A stretch of DNA of 64,000 bases from Oxalobacteraceae sp. CFBP 8761 (lineage in GTDB: Bacteria > Pseudomonadota > Gammaproteobacteria > Burkholderiales > Burkholderiaceae_D). A program made the translations under genes and the position numbers. A model generated the notes under the pieces. That model was given only the letters and a program-made list of their open reading frames with translations. It did not search any database and was not told where the DNA came from. This document shows, piece by piece, positions 1 through 8,266 of this stretch. Each line of letters begins with the position of its first letter. Position 1 is the first letter of the stretch. The stretch is taken from positions 1,848,996-1,912,995 of the forward strand of contig JACYUE010000001.1 of assembly GCA_014841595.1 (NCBI GenBank), in the 5' to 3' direction.

Positions 1-3
1 CGT

Positions 4-462
4 TTGACTTACGGGCAGGGCCTCAAAATTAACAATAACGACGTTGATTCGACCGTGTTCCAGGAAGCCCTCGTGGCCGACCTGGATCGTGCAATGCTGG
101 TGGCGCGCGTGCGTAAAGAGGCAGAGCAGTCATTGCCCACGCTGACCAAAGCCGAGTTGGCCGAACTGCTGTTCGAACAGGTCGGGCTGAACAAGCGCGA
201 AGCCAAGGACATGGTCGAGACCTTCTTCGACGAGATCCGCAATGCACTCGAGCGCGGCGAAGCCGTCAAGCTGTCGGGCTTTGGCAATTTCCAGCTGCGC
301 GACAAGCCGCAGCGGCCTGGCCGCAATCCGAAAACCGGGGAAGAAATTCCCATTACGGCACGCCGCGTCGTGACGTTCCACGCCAGCCAGAAGCTCAAGG
401 CCATGGTCGAAGAAGCCGGGCCGGGCAATTCGGGCTCGGGTTCGATGGCGCGCGCAGCCTGA
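4..462 (+). CDS. ihfA: Integration host factor subunit alpha
   Basis: This is the alpha subunit of the heterodimeric DNA-bending protein IHF, which acts in the nucleoid. The HU/IHF fold begins at [15 protein letters not shown] and runs through GFGNF and the DNA-intercalating arm [10 protein letters not shown]. About 45 residues precede the usual family start. In-frame start candidates are TTG at 4, ATT at 28 (AGGG lies 7 bases upstream at 17-20), GTG at 55 and ATG at 94; the frame is open to the window edge, so the start is unresolved. A GTT-TGA at 2-7 in another frame could be the end of an upstream gene, probably pheT by family gene order. The merR gene follows after 7 bases, so the two are probably cotranscribed. 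The family call is firm and the start is not. Confidence 0.93.
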   Translation: MTYGQGLKINNNDVDSTVFQEALVADLDRAMLVARVRKEAEQSLPTLTKAELAELLFEQVGLNKREAKDMVETFFDEIRNALERGEAVKLSGFGNFQLRDKPQRPGRNPKTGEEIPITARRVVTFHASQKLKAMVEEAGPGNSGSGSMARAA

Positions 463-469
463 TTAAACG

Positions 470-877
470 ATGAACGACCGACCAAACAAGACCGAACTGA
501 CCGTGCTGCCACCTATTCCGGCCAAACGTTATTTCACGATTGGGGAAGTCAGTGAGCTGTGCGGTGTCAAACCCCATGTGTTGCGCTACTGGGAGCAAGA
601 ATTCACCCAGCTCAAGCCTGTCAAACGTCGTGGCAACCGCCGCTATTACCAGCACCACGAAGTGCTGTTGATCCGGCGCATCCGCGAATTGCTGTACGAG
701 CAGGGCTTCACCATCAGCGGCGCCCGCAACCGGCTCGACCACCGCGCCACCGTAGTGGCTGAGCTCGACGAAGAGCGCCTGCGCGACGCCCCACCAGCCA
801 TCGATGGCGACAAACTGCGCGCCGGCTTGCTGGATATTCTCGATCTGCTGAAACACGGATCGCAGCCAGCGCCATAG
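470..877 (+). CDS. MerR family transcriptional regulator
   Basis: This 135-residue DNA-binding regulator sits immediately downstream of ihfA. Residues 20-90 form the MerR winged helix-turn-helix: YFTIGEVSELCGVKPHVLRY, then WEQEF, the wing RRGNRRYY, and a second helix set EVLLIRRIRELLYEQGFTI. The C-terminal part is short and has no metal-binding cysteine pair, so a metal-sensing role is not supported. MerR-like proteins of this type commonly sit next to ihfA in beta- and gammaproteobacteria, but the ligand and targets are unknown. The ATG follows the ihfA stop by 7 bases. No terminator is evident in the 246 bases that follow. Confidence 0.88.
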   Translation: MNDRPNKTELTVLPPIPAKRYFTIGEVSELCGVKPHVLRYWEQEFTQLKPVKRRGNRRYYQHHEVLLIRRIRELLYEQGFTISGARNRLDHRATVVAELDEERLRDAPPAIDGDKLRAGLLDILDLLKHGSQPAP

Positions 878-1008
878 TGCAGTCCAGCACCTCACGCCAT
901 CGACCAGATTGCCGCACCAGATTGCGCCGGTTCGCTCGGGACCCCGCAGGCAGCGGGTCGTCGCCGGGTCAAGCACCACGTTTGAATCACTCATGCATTC
1001 GTACGCTG

Positions 1009-1036
1009 TTGAAGGCAGGCCGCGGAGTGTTAAAAT
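1009..1036 (+). promoter_or_regulatory. Putative sigma-70 promoter for the NarL-type regulator
   Basis: TTGAAG at 1009-1014 and TAAAAT at 1031-1036 are separated by 16 bases, about 90 bases upstream of the response regulator start. The call rests on sequence resemblance only. I saw nothing else in 878-1123; in particular there is no tRNA cloverleaf. Confidence 0.4.
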
Positions 1037-1123
1037 GTCACTCGCGCGATGCTGAATGACACGCATCAACCGGGCGGAGCAGATCCGGCACTTTCCTGCG
1101 CAAGGAAAATTTAAGGGAAGACA

Positions 1124-1756
1124 ATGATACGCGTTGCCATTTGTGACGATCACCAGATAGTACGAGCAGGTTTCAAGCAGATTTTTTCGTCGTCGGGCGA
1201 CTTCGAAGTCGTGGCCGAAGGCGCTACGGGCCGTGAGGCACTGGATATCGCGCGCCGCGAGATTTGCGACGTGCTGCTGCTCGACATCGCCATGCCAGAC
1301 CAAAGCGGCATCGACATCCTGCGCACGATTCGTCAGGGCCAGCCCAACCTGCCGGTGTTGATTCTGTCGGGTTATCCGGCGCAGCAATACGCGCTGAACC
1401 TGTTCAAGATGGGTGCGAACGGTTACCTGAACAAGGAATGCGAAGCGGACGAGCTCAAGACGGCCGTGCGCACCGTATTCCAGGGCCGGCGTTACGTGTC
1501 GTCCACCGTCGGTGAATTGCTGGCCCAGAGTTTTGACCGCGATCCGAACACGGCGCTGCACACCGAGCTCTCCGATCGCGAGTTCCAGGTGTTCCTGCGT
1601 CTGGCGAAGGGCGCCACCGTGTCCGATATCGGCAATGCGCTGTCGCTGTCGATCAAGACCGTGTCGACCTACCGCACCCGGATCATGGAAAAAATGGGCC
1701 TGCAGTCCAACTCAGACTTGACCTACTACGCTATGAAGAACAATCTGCTCGACTAA
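1124..1756 (+). CDS. NarL/FixJ-family response regulator
   Basis: A 210-residue response regulator. The receiver domain (about 1-120) has the acidic pair D8-D9, phospho-acceptor D54 in LLLDIAMPD and the conserved lysine K104 in GYLNKEC. A LuxR-type helix-turn-helix covers about 145-205 (LSDREFQVFLRLAKG, then SIKTVSTYRTRIMEKMG). The layout resembles UvrY/GacA-type regulators. AGGGAAGACA before the ATG is a good ribosome-binding site. The next gene on this strand is a HisKA_3-type histidine kinase, the kinase class that normally partners NarL regulators, so they are a likely pair, although a terminator-like hairpin lies between them. Target genes are unknown. Confidence 0.92.
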   Translation: MIRVAICDDHQIVRAGFKQIFSSSGDFEVVAEGATGREALDIARREICDVLLLDIAMPDQSGIDILRTIRQGQPNLPVLILSGYPAQQYALNLFKMGANGYLNKECEADELKTAVRTVFQGRRYVSSTVGELLAQSFDRDPNTALHTELSDREFQVFLRLAKGATVSDIGNALSLSIKTVSTYRTRIMEKMGLQSNSDLTYYAMKNNLLD

Positions 1757-1791
1757 GCGCGCGCTGATGTTTCGTATCGGATTGGTCCCAC

Positions 1792-1812
1792 AACGCGCTT
1801 CGGCGCGTTTTG
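1792..1812 (+). terminator. Putative rho-independent terminator
   Basis: AACGCGC (1792-1798), loop TTCG, GCGCGTT (1803-1809), followed by TTG. The stem is GC-rich with a stable tetraloop but has a very short T run. It lies 36 bases after the NarL-type regulator stop, which suggests the kinase downstream is transcribed at least partly on its own. Confidence 0.55.
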
Positions 1813-1957
1813 TCATTGGGGCGGCGGTAATACGAAGTCAGCACTATTCAACAGCATCAACTGCAACAAATAGTTACGTCAGGCCATTTTGCGGCGCAAC
1901 AATACGTCCTTACAGGTAGAATGCGAGGCCGCGTTGTCAGCGTGAAAGGATGTCTGG

Positions 1958-3448
1958 ATGTATTTTTCTACCACCTGGGCGGACCGCCCGGCCCGTCGTC
2001 TTCCTCTTCACAAGTCGGTGCTGTGCCTCGTCTGCGTGGTGCTGCTTGTGGTCAATGGCGTATTCTTGCTGCGCAATCTCGATGATTTGCGCGACGCCAA
2101 TCTGCTCCAGGCGCAGACTGCCCAGGTCTCCGACGAGCTGCAATACCTGAATCTCCTCGTTACGGATGCCGAATCCAGTCTGCGTGGCTATTTCCTTTCA
2201 AACGATCCGGTGTATCTGAGCCCGCTGCGCGGCGCGCCACAGCAGATCGATGCCCAGTTGCGCGCACTTGGCGTGCTGCTTGCCGATAATCCTTCTCAAA
2301 CCCGCAATCTGGCGCAATTGCGCGCGCTGGTCCAGCGCAAGCTCGCCTTGCTGAATCAGTCGCTCGACGTATTCCGCCACGGTGGCCTGGATGACATCGT
2401 TGCGAATGCTGCGTCACCGGACGAGCGCGCGGAAATGGATGAAATCCGCCTGCAAGTGGTGATCATGGCGCGTGAACAGAATGAGTTACTCAAGTCGCGC
2501 ACCGCCGGTTTTTATCAGCAGTATCGGCATGCCGCCCTGTTCGGTGTCAGCATCAATGTCGCGGCCATCATTATCCTGCTGCTCTTTTACAAGCTGGTGC
2601 AGCGTGCCTTCGGGGCGCGCCTGGATGCCGAGCATGCGTTGCAGCAGACGAACGACGGTCTCGAGCACATTGTTGCGGAACGTACGGCGCAATTGTCGGT
2701 CCTGTCGCGCCACCTGATTCGCGTGTCGGAAGAAGAAAAATCACGGCTTGCACGCGAACTGCACGACGAAATGGGCGCCAACCTGACGGCAATCGGCATT
2801 GACCTGGCCACCGTCATTGATCGCTTGCGGGCGAATGAACCGGATCTGGCGGATAAGCTGGGCCGTGCGCGCCGCACGCTGGTCGACACCGTGCAGCTCA
2901 AGCGCCGCATCATCGAAAACCTGCGACCGAGCCTGCTCGACAATATGGGCTTGTCGGCGGCGCTGCAAAGTTATTGCGCCGATTATGCGCACGTGACGTC
3001 GCTCGATTGTGATGCGCTGATCGATGCCGATGTCGATGAAGCTGGTCCGACGCAGGCCATCGCCCTGTTCCGCATCACGCAGGAGGCGCTCAACAACATC
3101 GCCAAGTATGCGAAGGCGCGCAATGTCATCGTGAATCTGACGCGCGAGCCGACTGGATGGGGTCTGGAAATTACCGACGATGGGATCGGCATCCCTGATG
3201 GCATGCTGACCGGAACCAAATCCCATGGCTTGCTTGGCATGCGTGAACGCGCCTTGCTATTGGGCGGTACGTTAGTGGTGGAGCGGGGAGTGAATGACGT
3301 TGGAACGTGTGTTCGCGCGCTGATTCCGGCATTGGCGCCGGGCGGCAATGAGGTGGCAGGCACCGTTTACACACCGCCGGCCCTGACGCAGAGTGCAGGG
3401 CCGGAATATCAGGATTCGTTACCGCACGGGGCAGCGAACCCGGGTTGA
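1958..3448 (+). CDS. Membrane sensor histidine kinase (CHASE3-like, HisKA_3)
   Basis: A 496-residue inner-membrane sensor kinase. The first transmembrane helix is at about 20-38 and the second at about 195-212. Between them is a helical extracytoplasmic region with the CHASE3-like signature ESSLRGYFLSNDPVYL. The HisKA_3 dimerisation box holds H269 in LARELHDEMG. The ATPase domain follows, with the N box ITQEALNNIAKYA and G boxes DDGIGIP and HGLLGMRERA. The combination is typical of NarX/DegS-type kinases that phosphorylate NarL regulators, and the regulator at 1124-1756 is the obvious candidate partner. The signal sensed cannot be read from the sequence. The last 35 residues look like a disordered tail. 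The gene ends 4 bases before the end of the convergent Crp/Fnr gene. Confidence 0.92.
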   Translation: MYFSTTWADRPARRLPLHKSVLCLVCVVLLVVNGVFLLRNLDDLRDANLLQAQTAQVSDELQYLNLLVTDAESSLRGYFLSNDPVYLSPLRGAPQQIDAQLRALGVLLADNPSQTRNLAQLRALVQRKLALLNQSLDVFRHGGLDDIVANAASPDERAEMDEIRLQVVIMAREQNELLKSRTAGFYQQYRHAALFGVSINVAAIIILLLFYKLVQRAFGARLDAEHALQQTNDGLEHIVAERTAQLSVLSRHLIRVSEEEKSRLARELHDEMGANLTAIGIDLATVIDRLRANEPDLADKLGRARRTLVDTVQLKRRIIENLRPSLLDNMGLSAALQSYCADYAHVTSLDCDALIDADVDEAGPTQAIALFRITQEALNNIAKYAKARNVIVNLTREPTGWGLEITDDGIGIPDGMLTGTKSHGLLGMRERALLLGGTLVVERGVNDVGTCVRALIPALAPGGNEVAGTVYTPPALTQSAGPEYQDSLPHGAANPG

Positions 3449-3452
3449 TGAC

Positions 3453-4256
3453 TTAGCGTGCGACGTCCGACAGCAGGCGGTCGTATTCCGACTTGGCAAC
3501 CTTGTAGCATTCGCCAGCGTAGTCTTCCAGGCCAGCACGGTCGAGTACGGTGATGTTGCCGCGACGGTACTGGATCAGGCCTTCGTCTTGCAGCTTGCCT
3601 GCGGCGGCAGTGATGCTCTCGCGGCGCACACCCAGCATGATCGAGATCAGTTCCTGGGTCACTTTCAGCTCGTTGCTTGCTGAACGATCCAGACGATCGA
3701 GCAACCAGCGGCACAGCTTCTGTTCGATCGAGCTGTGACGGCCGCCGACTGCGTTCTGTGCCATCTGGGCGAACAGGGCATTGGTGTAGCGCATCAGCAG
3801 TTGTGGCAGGGCGCCGCCGCGGTTGAAGGCGTCACGCAGGTACTGGGTGCGCAGGCGATAACCGTAGCCAGCGCTTTGTACGACAGCCGAGCAGGTAGCG
3901 CGCTCACCCATGAACAGCGACACACCGACTGCACCTTCGTGGCCGACGACAGCGATTTCGGTCGTGGCGCCATCTTCCATCACGTACAGCAGCGACACGA
4001 TTGCCGTTGTCGGGAAATACACGTATTCCAGTTTGCTGCCATACTCGAACAGTTCTTTACCGAATGGCATCGCCACCAGTTCGAGGTGGTCGAACATTTC
4101 TTCGAGATCCATGCGTGGCAGTGCTGCCAGCAATTCATTTTGTTGGGTGCCGCTGTAGCTGACGATCGGTTTAGACTGGGACTTCATTGCCTCACTCGTG
4201 GCAGGGGTCTGGCTTTTTGCTTTTTGTGTGATACCAGCAAGTTGAGTGTTGTTCAT
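3453..4256 (-). CDS. Crp/Fnr-family transcriptional regulator
   Basis: A 267-residue regulator with an N-terminal cyclic-nucleotide-binding-like beta barrel (about 35-150; VYFPTTAIVSLLYVMEDG, VVGHEGAVGVSLFMGE) and a C-terminal winged helix (ELISIMLGVRRESITAAAGKL). The recognition helix is VRRESIT, a form common in Crp-like proteins of Burkholderiales. There is no N-terminal cysteine cluster, so it is unlikely to be an FNR-type iron-sulfur oxygen sensor. I chose the ATG at 4256 because AAGAGGA lies just upstream of it on the coding strand; the frame is open 38 codons further up without a comparable site. The ligand and regulon are unknown. Confidence 0.9.
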   Translation of the reverse strand: MNNTQLAGITQKAKSQTPATSEAMKSQSKPIVSYSGTQQNELLAALPRMDLEEMFDHLELVAMPFGKELFEYGSKLEYVYFPTTAIVSLLYVMEDGATTEIAVVGHEGAVGVSLFMGERATCSAVVQSAGYGYRLRTQYLRDAFNRGGALPQLLMRYTNALFAQMAQNAVGGRHSSIEQKLCRWLLDRLDRSASNELKVTQELISIMLGVRRESITAAAGKLQDEGLIQYRRGNITVLDRAGLEDYAGECYKVAKSEYDRLLSDVAR

Positions 4257-4463
4257 TTTATGTCCTCTTAGGTCTATCGTGCGTCGGGTGCAAGTCAGAA
4301 GGCGTATGGTGCTTGCCTCGTTGCGATGTGTGTACTTTACGTCTACCGTCTGTTGCCGCACATAAGACATGTAGTCGCCCCGGTGTAGGTTGCAAGCATC
4401 ATCACGTGTCAGCCCAGTCCTACTGGGAGAAATGCCTGTTTTGCCCCGGAATGGCGTTGTATT

Positions 4464-4493
4464 TTGTTATGGAAACAAAAAATAACGCATAAT
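4464..4493 (+). promoter_or_regulatory. Putative sigma-70 promoter for the OmpR/TctE-type pair
   Basis: TTGTTA (4464-4469), an 18-base spacer and CATAAT (4488-4493) lie about 50 bases upstream of the response regulator start. The 289-base gap 4257-4545 is a divergent promoter region and is more AT-rich than its surroundings. The call is by eye only. Confidence 0.4.
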
Positions 4494-4545
4494 TCGGGGT
4501 GCCGGCGGTGATGTTCATCGTCCACAAAACAGGATATTCCTACAA

Positions 4546-5241
4546 ATGGGGCTGCAAATCGGGCTGCATATATTGCTGGTCGAAGACGATACCGTGCTCG
4601 CCGACGGTTTGCTGCGCGCACTCGATGCGCAGGACATGACCGTTCACCTGGTGCGCGACGGCCTCGCCGCTGACACCGCCTTGCAACGTGCCGAGTCCAC
4701 CCCCACATTCGACGTTGCTGTGCTGGATATCGGCCTGCCCGGGATCGATGGTTTCGAGGTGGTACGCCGCCTGCGCGCGCGCGGTGGCGCAATCCCCGTC
4801 CTTCTGCTGACCGCCCGCGACGCCGTCGAAGACCGCGTCCGCGGCCTGGAAACCGGCGCCGACGACTATCTGGTCAAACCCTTTGCTACTGCCGAACTGG
4901 TCGCCCGCATCCGCGCGCTGGCCCGCCGTCATGCGCCGCCGTCGTCTGTTCTGACCCTGGGCCGCCTGAGCCTCGACAGTGCTACCCGCCGCGCACGCAT
5001 CGGCGAAGGCGCTATCGAATTGTCCGTGCGCGAGTGGGGCGTGCTCGAATACCTGCTGCAGCAGGCAGGCCGCGTCGTCTCCAAGCAGCAGATTCTCGAC
5101 GCCATCCTGCCGTGGGGCGACGATGTCACGCTCAATGCCGTGGAAGTCTATGTCTCACGCCTGCGCCTGAAGCTCGATGGCGCCGACGTGGCGATCCGCA
5201 CCATCCGCGGCTTCGGCTACCTGCTCGAAGCGGTTGCATGA
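4546..5241 (+). CDS. OmpR-family response regulator (TctD/QseB-like)
   Basis: A 231-residue response regulator. The receiver domain has acidic D14-D15, phospho-acceptor D61 in VLDIGLPGIDGFE and K111 in DDYLVKPF. A winged-helix output domain follows (about 135-228), with ELSVREWGVLEYLLQQAG and the terminal TIRGFGYLLE typical of the family. The cognate kinase starts 13 bases after the stop. Overall similarity is to the TctD/QseB/PmrA group, which senses organic acids, quorum signals or metals in different species; which applies here cannot be told. A regulatory link to the pilus genes 1.5 kb downstream is possible but unproven. Confidence 0.93.
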   Translation: MGLQIGLHILLVEDDTVLADGLLRALDAQDMTVHLVRDGLAADTALQRAESTPTFDVAVLDIGLPGIDGFEVVRRLRARGGAIPVLLLTARDAVEDRVRGLETGADDYLVKPFATAELVARIRALARRHAPPSSVLTLGRLSLDSATRRARIGEGAIELSVREWGVLEYLLQQAGRVVSKQQILDAILPWGDDVTLNAVEVYVSRLRLKLDGADVAIRTIRGFGYLLEAVA

Positions 5242-5254
5242 TCGAGTCCTCCCG

Positions 5255-6571
5255 ATGAACAGCATTCGCCTGCGCCTGCTGAAATGGCTGCTCGGGCCGA
5301 TTCTGCTTGTCAATCTCGTGCTCGCCGCGCTCGTCGCGGGCCTGGCCTGGACACCCGCCCAGGTGGCGTTCGACGCCGGCCTCATGGACACGGCCACCGC
5401 GTTGGCGGGCCGCGTGGCCGCTGGCAGTGCTGCCAGCCTGCCGCCTGTGACCCCTGCTGCGACGGGTGAGCGCGCCTGGTTCGTCGTGCGCGACGTGGGA
5501 GGCCGGCATCTCGAAGGAAGCAGGACTTTTCCGCCATTGCGCCCCGGCGCGCCGGCATATGACGCCGAGGTTGACGGCGAGCCGGTGCGCGTCGTCGCGC
5601 TGGCCGTGGCCACGCCGACCGGCGTACGTCACGTCGGCGTCGCCCACACATTGCGCCAGCGCCTCGAGGTGCGCGCCGCCATCGTGCGCTCTCTCGTCGT
5701 GCTGGTCTCGCTCGGCACGCTGACGCTGGTTGGCGTCGTCTGGCTTTCTGTTGGCAATGGCTTGCGGCCGCTGGCACGCATCCGCGCCGAGCTGGCCAGG
5801 CGTGGACCGGGCGACCTCGCCCCCATTCCCGCCGACGGGGTGCCCTATGAAATCGCGCCCGTGGTCAGTGGCTTCAACGACCTGCTGGACAAAGTCGAGG
5901 CCGGCGCGCGGGCCCAGCGCGACTTTCTGGCCGACATGGCGCACCAGCTCCGCACGCCGCTGGCCGGCGTGCAATTACAGCTCGAATGGCTGCATGCCCG
6001 TCACGCGCAGGACGCCGACACCGTGGCGTCGCTCGCCATGATGGGCCTGGCCAACGAGCGCATGATCCGCCAGGTAAATCAGTTGCTGGCGCTGGCGCGG
6101 GCGAGGGAAGGGCGGCCAGGTGACCATGTCGGCCCGCTCGACCTGGCGCTGCTGGTGCAGGAATCGATCCAGTTTTTCGTTGACAAGGCGGCGCGCAAGG
6201 AGATCGATCTGGGCTTCGAGCTGGCACCGGCGCCAGTCACGGGCGACGCCTTTCAATTGCGCGATCTGATCGACAACCTGGTTGACAATGCACTGCGCTA
6301 TACGCCGGAGGGCGGACAGGTGACGGTCGGTTGCGGAGTAGATGGCGGGGCGACGCAGTTTTCTGTCGTCGATTCCGGTCCCGGCATCCCCGTCGCCCGG
6401 CGCGCCGCCGTGTTCGAGCGCTTCGTGCGGCTCGATGACAAGTCCACTGGCAGCGGCCTGGGGCTGGCGATCGTGCGCGACATCGCACGTGCTCACCGCG
6501 CGGACGTGGCGATTGGCGGGGCAGCGGGCGGTGGCACGCACGTCGTTGTGCGTTTTGGCACATCGGGCTGA
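5255..6571 (+). CDS. Sensor histidine kinase (TctE/QseC-like)
   Basis: A 438-residue inner-membrane kinase, cognate to the preceding regulator. Transmembrane helices lie at about 11-32 and 145-167 and enclose a 110-residue periplasmic domain of the type found in TctE-like kinases. A linker leads to HisKA with H230 in FLADMAHQLRTPLAGV, then HATPase_c (DLIDNLVDNALRYTP, VDSGPGIP, GSGLGLAIV). The ATG at 5255 gives MNSIRLRLLKWLLGP, the usual short cytoplasmic start before the first helix; the frame extends 26 codons further upstream into the regulator gene, but that part looks like shadow coding. The 13-base gap suggests one transcript. The signal is unknown. Confidence 0.92.
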   Translation: MNSIRLRLLKWLLGPILLVNLVLAALVAGLAWTPAQVAFDAGLMDTATALAGRVAAGSAASLPPVTPAATGERAWFVVRDVGGRHLEGSRTFPPLRPGAPAYDAEVDGEPVRVVALAVATPTGVRHVGVAHTLRQRLEVRAAIVRSLVVLVSLGTLTLVGVVWLSVGNGLRPLARIRAELARRGPGDLAPIPADGVPYEIAPVVSGFNDLLDKVEAGARAQRDFLADMAHQLRTPLAGVQLQLEWLHARHAQDADTVASLAMMGLANERMIRQVNQLLALARAREGRPGDHVGPLDLALLVQESIQFFVDKAARKEIDLGFELAPAPVTGDAFQLRDLIDNLVDNALRYTPEGGQVTVGCGVDGGATQFSVVDSGPGIPVARRAAVFERFVRLDDKSTGSGLGLAIVRDIARAHRADVAIGGAAGGGTHVVVRFGTSG

Positions 6572-6653
6572 CAACCTGTCCGGTGGCTGCGGCAAACGCG
6601 GCAATCTCCGAAACAATGTTGTTGCGTCAAGCAAGCAGCGCATTTTTGCGCAG

Positions 6654-6709
6654 TTGTCAGGGATTTGTCAGCATTCCCTCAGGGAAATGACAGCTACATG
6701 ATTTATGAT
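6654..6709 (+). promoter_or_regulatory. Possible control region of the pilus cluster
   Basis: Two copies of TTGTCAG start at 6654 and 6665, spaced 11 bases apart. A palindrome TTCCCT-C-AGGGAA (6674-6686) and a TATGAT hexamer (6704-6709) follow, about 70 bases before pilE. Direct repeats at one helical turn are what OmpR-type regulators often bind, and such a gene lies just upstream, but binding here is inference. Confidence 0.3.
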
Positions 6710-6777
6710 TCCACCTGGAAACATGCTGAGCAACAAATGTAGCCCGGCCATCAGCGCCCGGCGCCCAGGAGAATTTC

Positions 6778-7194
6778 ATGCAGCAACGTCAATCCGGTTT
6801 TACGCTCGTCGAGCTCATGGTCGTCGTGGCCGTCATCGGCATCCTGAGCGCCATTGCCTTACCTTCTTACAATAGCTACATCCTGCGCGCGCGCCTGGCT
6901 GAAGCCCATGGCGACCTGGCGTCGACCCAGCCGCGTCTTGAGCAGTACTGGTCCAACGAACGCACGTACGAGGGCTTTGCCGGCAAGCCCGCCGACACCA
7001 AGAACTTTACCTACGCGCTGACGAGCGCCAGCGCCAGCGCTTATGTGCTGACCGCAACCGGCCGCGCGGGCGCTGCCGAGTTCGTTTATACCATCGACCA
7101 GGCCGGTACTCGCGCCACCACCGGCGCACCGGCCGGCTGGACCAAGAAAGACACTTGCTGGGTCGACCGCAAGGATGGCGCATGTACCCAATAA
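6778..7194 (+). CDS. pilE: Type IV pilin-like protein PilE
   Basis: A 138-residue prepilin. The leader MQQRQSG is short, and cleavage before [20 protein letters not shown] gives mature Phe1 and Glu5, the signature of type IV pilins processed by PilD. The C-terminal region has two cysteines ([12 protein letters not shown]) that can form the D-region disulfide. Length and sequence match PilE-type minor pilins rather than the abundant PilA. A strong ribosome-binding site (AGGAG) precedes the ATG. It is the first gene of a six-gene cluster. In Pseudomonas the homologous pilE lies last, after pilY1, so the order differs here. Confidence 0.9.
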   Translation: MQQRQSGFTLVELMVVVAVIGILSAIALPSYNSYILRARLAEAHGDLASTQPRLEQYWSNERTYEGFAGKPADTKNFTYALTSASASAYVLTATGRAGAAEFVYTIDQAGTRATTGAPAGWTKKDTCWVDRKDGACTQ

Positions 7195-7817
7195 GCCCAC
7201 CCCGGCGCCTTGCAGGCGGCTTCACGCTGATCGAGTCGATGGTCGGCCTGGTCGTGCTGGGCATTCTGCTGGCCGTGGGCGTGCCGCAGATGACGGGCTG
7301 GCTGGCCAGTACGCGCGCCACCGGCGCGGCGCAGTTCTACGCCGACGGCTTCGCGCAGGCGCGCAACCTGGCCATGACGCACAACAGCCAGAGCCGGCTG
7401 GTGTTTGCTCCCGGCGCCAATGGCCAGCCAGGCTGGCAGATCGATGTGTGCCTGCGTAACAGCGACAACCCCTGTACCGATGGCAGCAACGACTGGTCGA
7501 CCGCCACCACGGTGGCCAAGGGGGCAACCGGCCCGACGGCAGACTACCGCTCGCTAGTACGCAGCGCCGACACGCTGCCCCCGACCACCATGCTGACCAT
7601 CACATTGGATCCGGCCGACGATGACGCCGTGTATTTCACGCCGCTGGGCTGGATCGATGCCGGCCAGCAGAATCAGGTGCGCCGTGTCGACCTCGCGCCA
7701 GCCGGCACGCTCGTGGGTGAATTCAAGGCGTCAGCCGTCGTGCTGACCCTGGGCGGCATGGCGGTGACCTGTGTGCCGGGCGCCGCCCCCGGCGATTCAC
7801 GCAGGTGCCCGCAATGA
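7182..7817 (+). CDS. Minor pilin FimT/GspH family
   Basis: A 211-residue minor pseudopilin/pilin (FimU, FimT or GspH type) expected in the priming complex at the pilus tip. The prepilin site is [19 protein letters not shown], keeping Glu5. A GspH-type globular domain follows, with cysteines at CLRNSDNPC and near the C-terminus. The ATG at 7182 lies inside the last codons of pilE and overlaps it by 13 bases, which suggests translational coupling; the frame is open 9 codons further upstream, but [13 protein letters not shown] is the natural leader. The stop overlaps the pilV start. Confidence 0.88.
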   Translation: MYPISPPRRLAGGFTLIESMVGLVVLGILLAVGVPQMTGWLASTRATGAAQFYADGFAQARNLAMTHNSQSRLVFAPGANGQPGWQIDVCLRNSDNPCTDGSNDWSTATTVAKGATGPTADYRSLVRSADTLPPTTMLTITLDPADDDAVYFTPLGWIDAGQQNQVRRVDLAPAGTLVGEFKASAVVLTLGGMAVTCVPGAAPGDSRRCPQ

Positions 7818-8266
7818 TCCGCACTTCAACGATTCGCACCTCAGTGATTCGCCGTGCCGAACACGGTGTCGCGCTGCTCGAGTCGCTGCTTGCCGTGATG
7901 ATCCTGGGTATCGCCCTGGTCGGCACGCTGGGTCTGCAGGCGCGTTCGATCGCGGCGCTGTCGGATGCCGGAATGCGGGCCGAGGCGACCGTCGCTGCCA
8001 ACGAACTGCTGGGCATCATGTACAGCGACATGCCGCACGCCGCCGACTATGCGCTGGCTGCCGGCGGCACCCCGGGTGCGCGCCTGGCCGCCTGGCATGC
8101 GGCCGTGCAGGAGCGGATTCCGGGCGCCGGCGTCGTGGTGGGCGTGGCCACCAATGCGGCTGTCGGCCGCACCGAAGTGAATATCGCGATCGGCTGGCAG
8201 CGCACCAGCGACAGCCAGCGCAATACCCATCGGATCAAATCCTACCTGACGGCATCGAAACCATGA
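7814..8266 (+). CDS. pilV: Type IV pilus modification protein PilV
   Basis: A 150-residue minor pilin. The leader ends HG and the mature protein begins VALLESLLAVMILGIALVG, with Glu5 retained. I chose the ATG at 7814 because it overlaps the previous stop as ATGA; a GTG at 7805 is the alternative. PilV helps initiate pilus assembly together with FimU, PilW, PilX and PilE. The next gene again overlaps by ATGA (8263-8266). Confidence 0.88.
   Translation: MIRTSTIRTSVIRRAEHGVALLESLLAVMILGIALVGTLGLQARSIAALSDAGMRAEATVAANELLGIMYSDMPHAADYALAAGGTPGARLAAWHAAVQERIPGAGVVVGVATNAAVGRTEVNIAIGWQRTSDSQRNTHRIKSYLTASKP

Noticed and set aside
878..1123. tRNA gene after the ihfA-merR pair
   Set aside because: I looked for a tRNA-Pro, which I half-expected here, and found no T-loop GGTTCRA or acceptor stem pairing.
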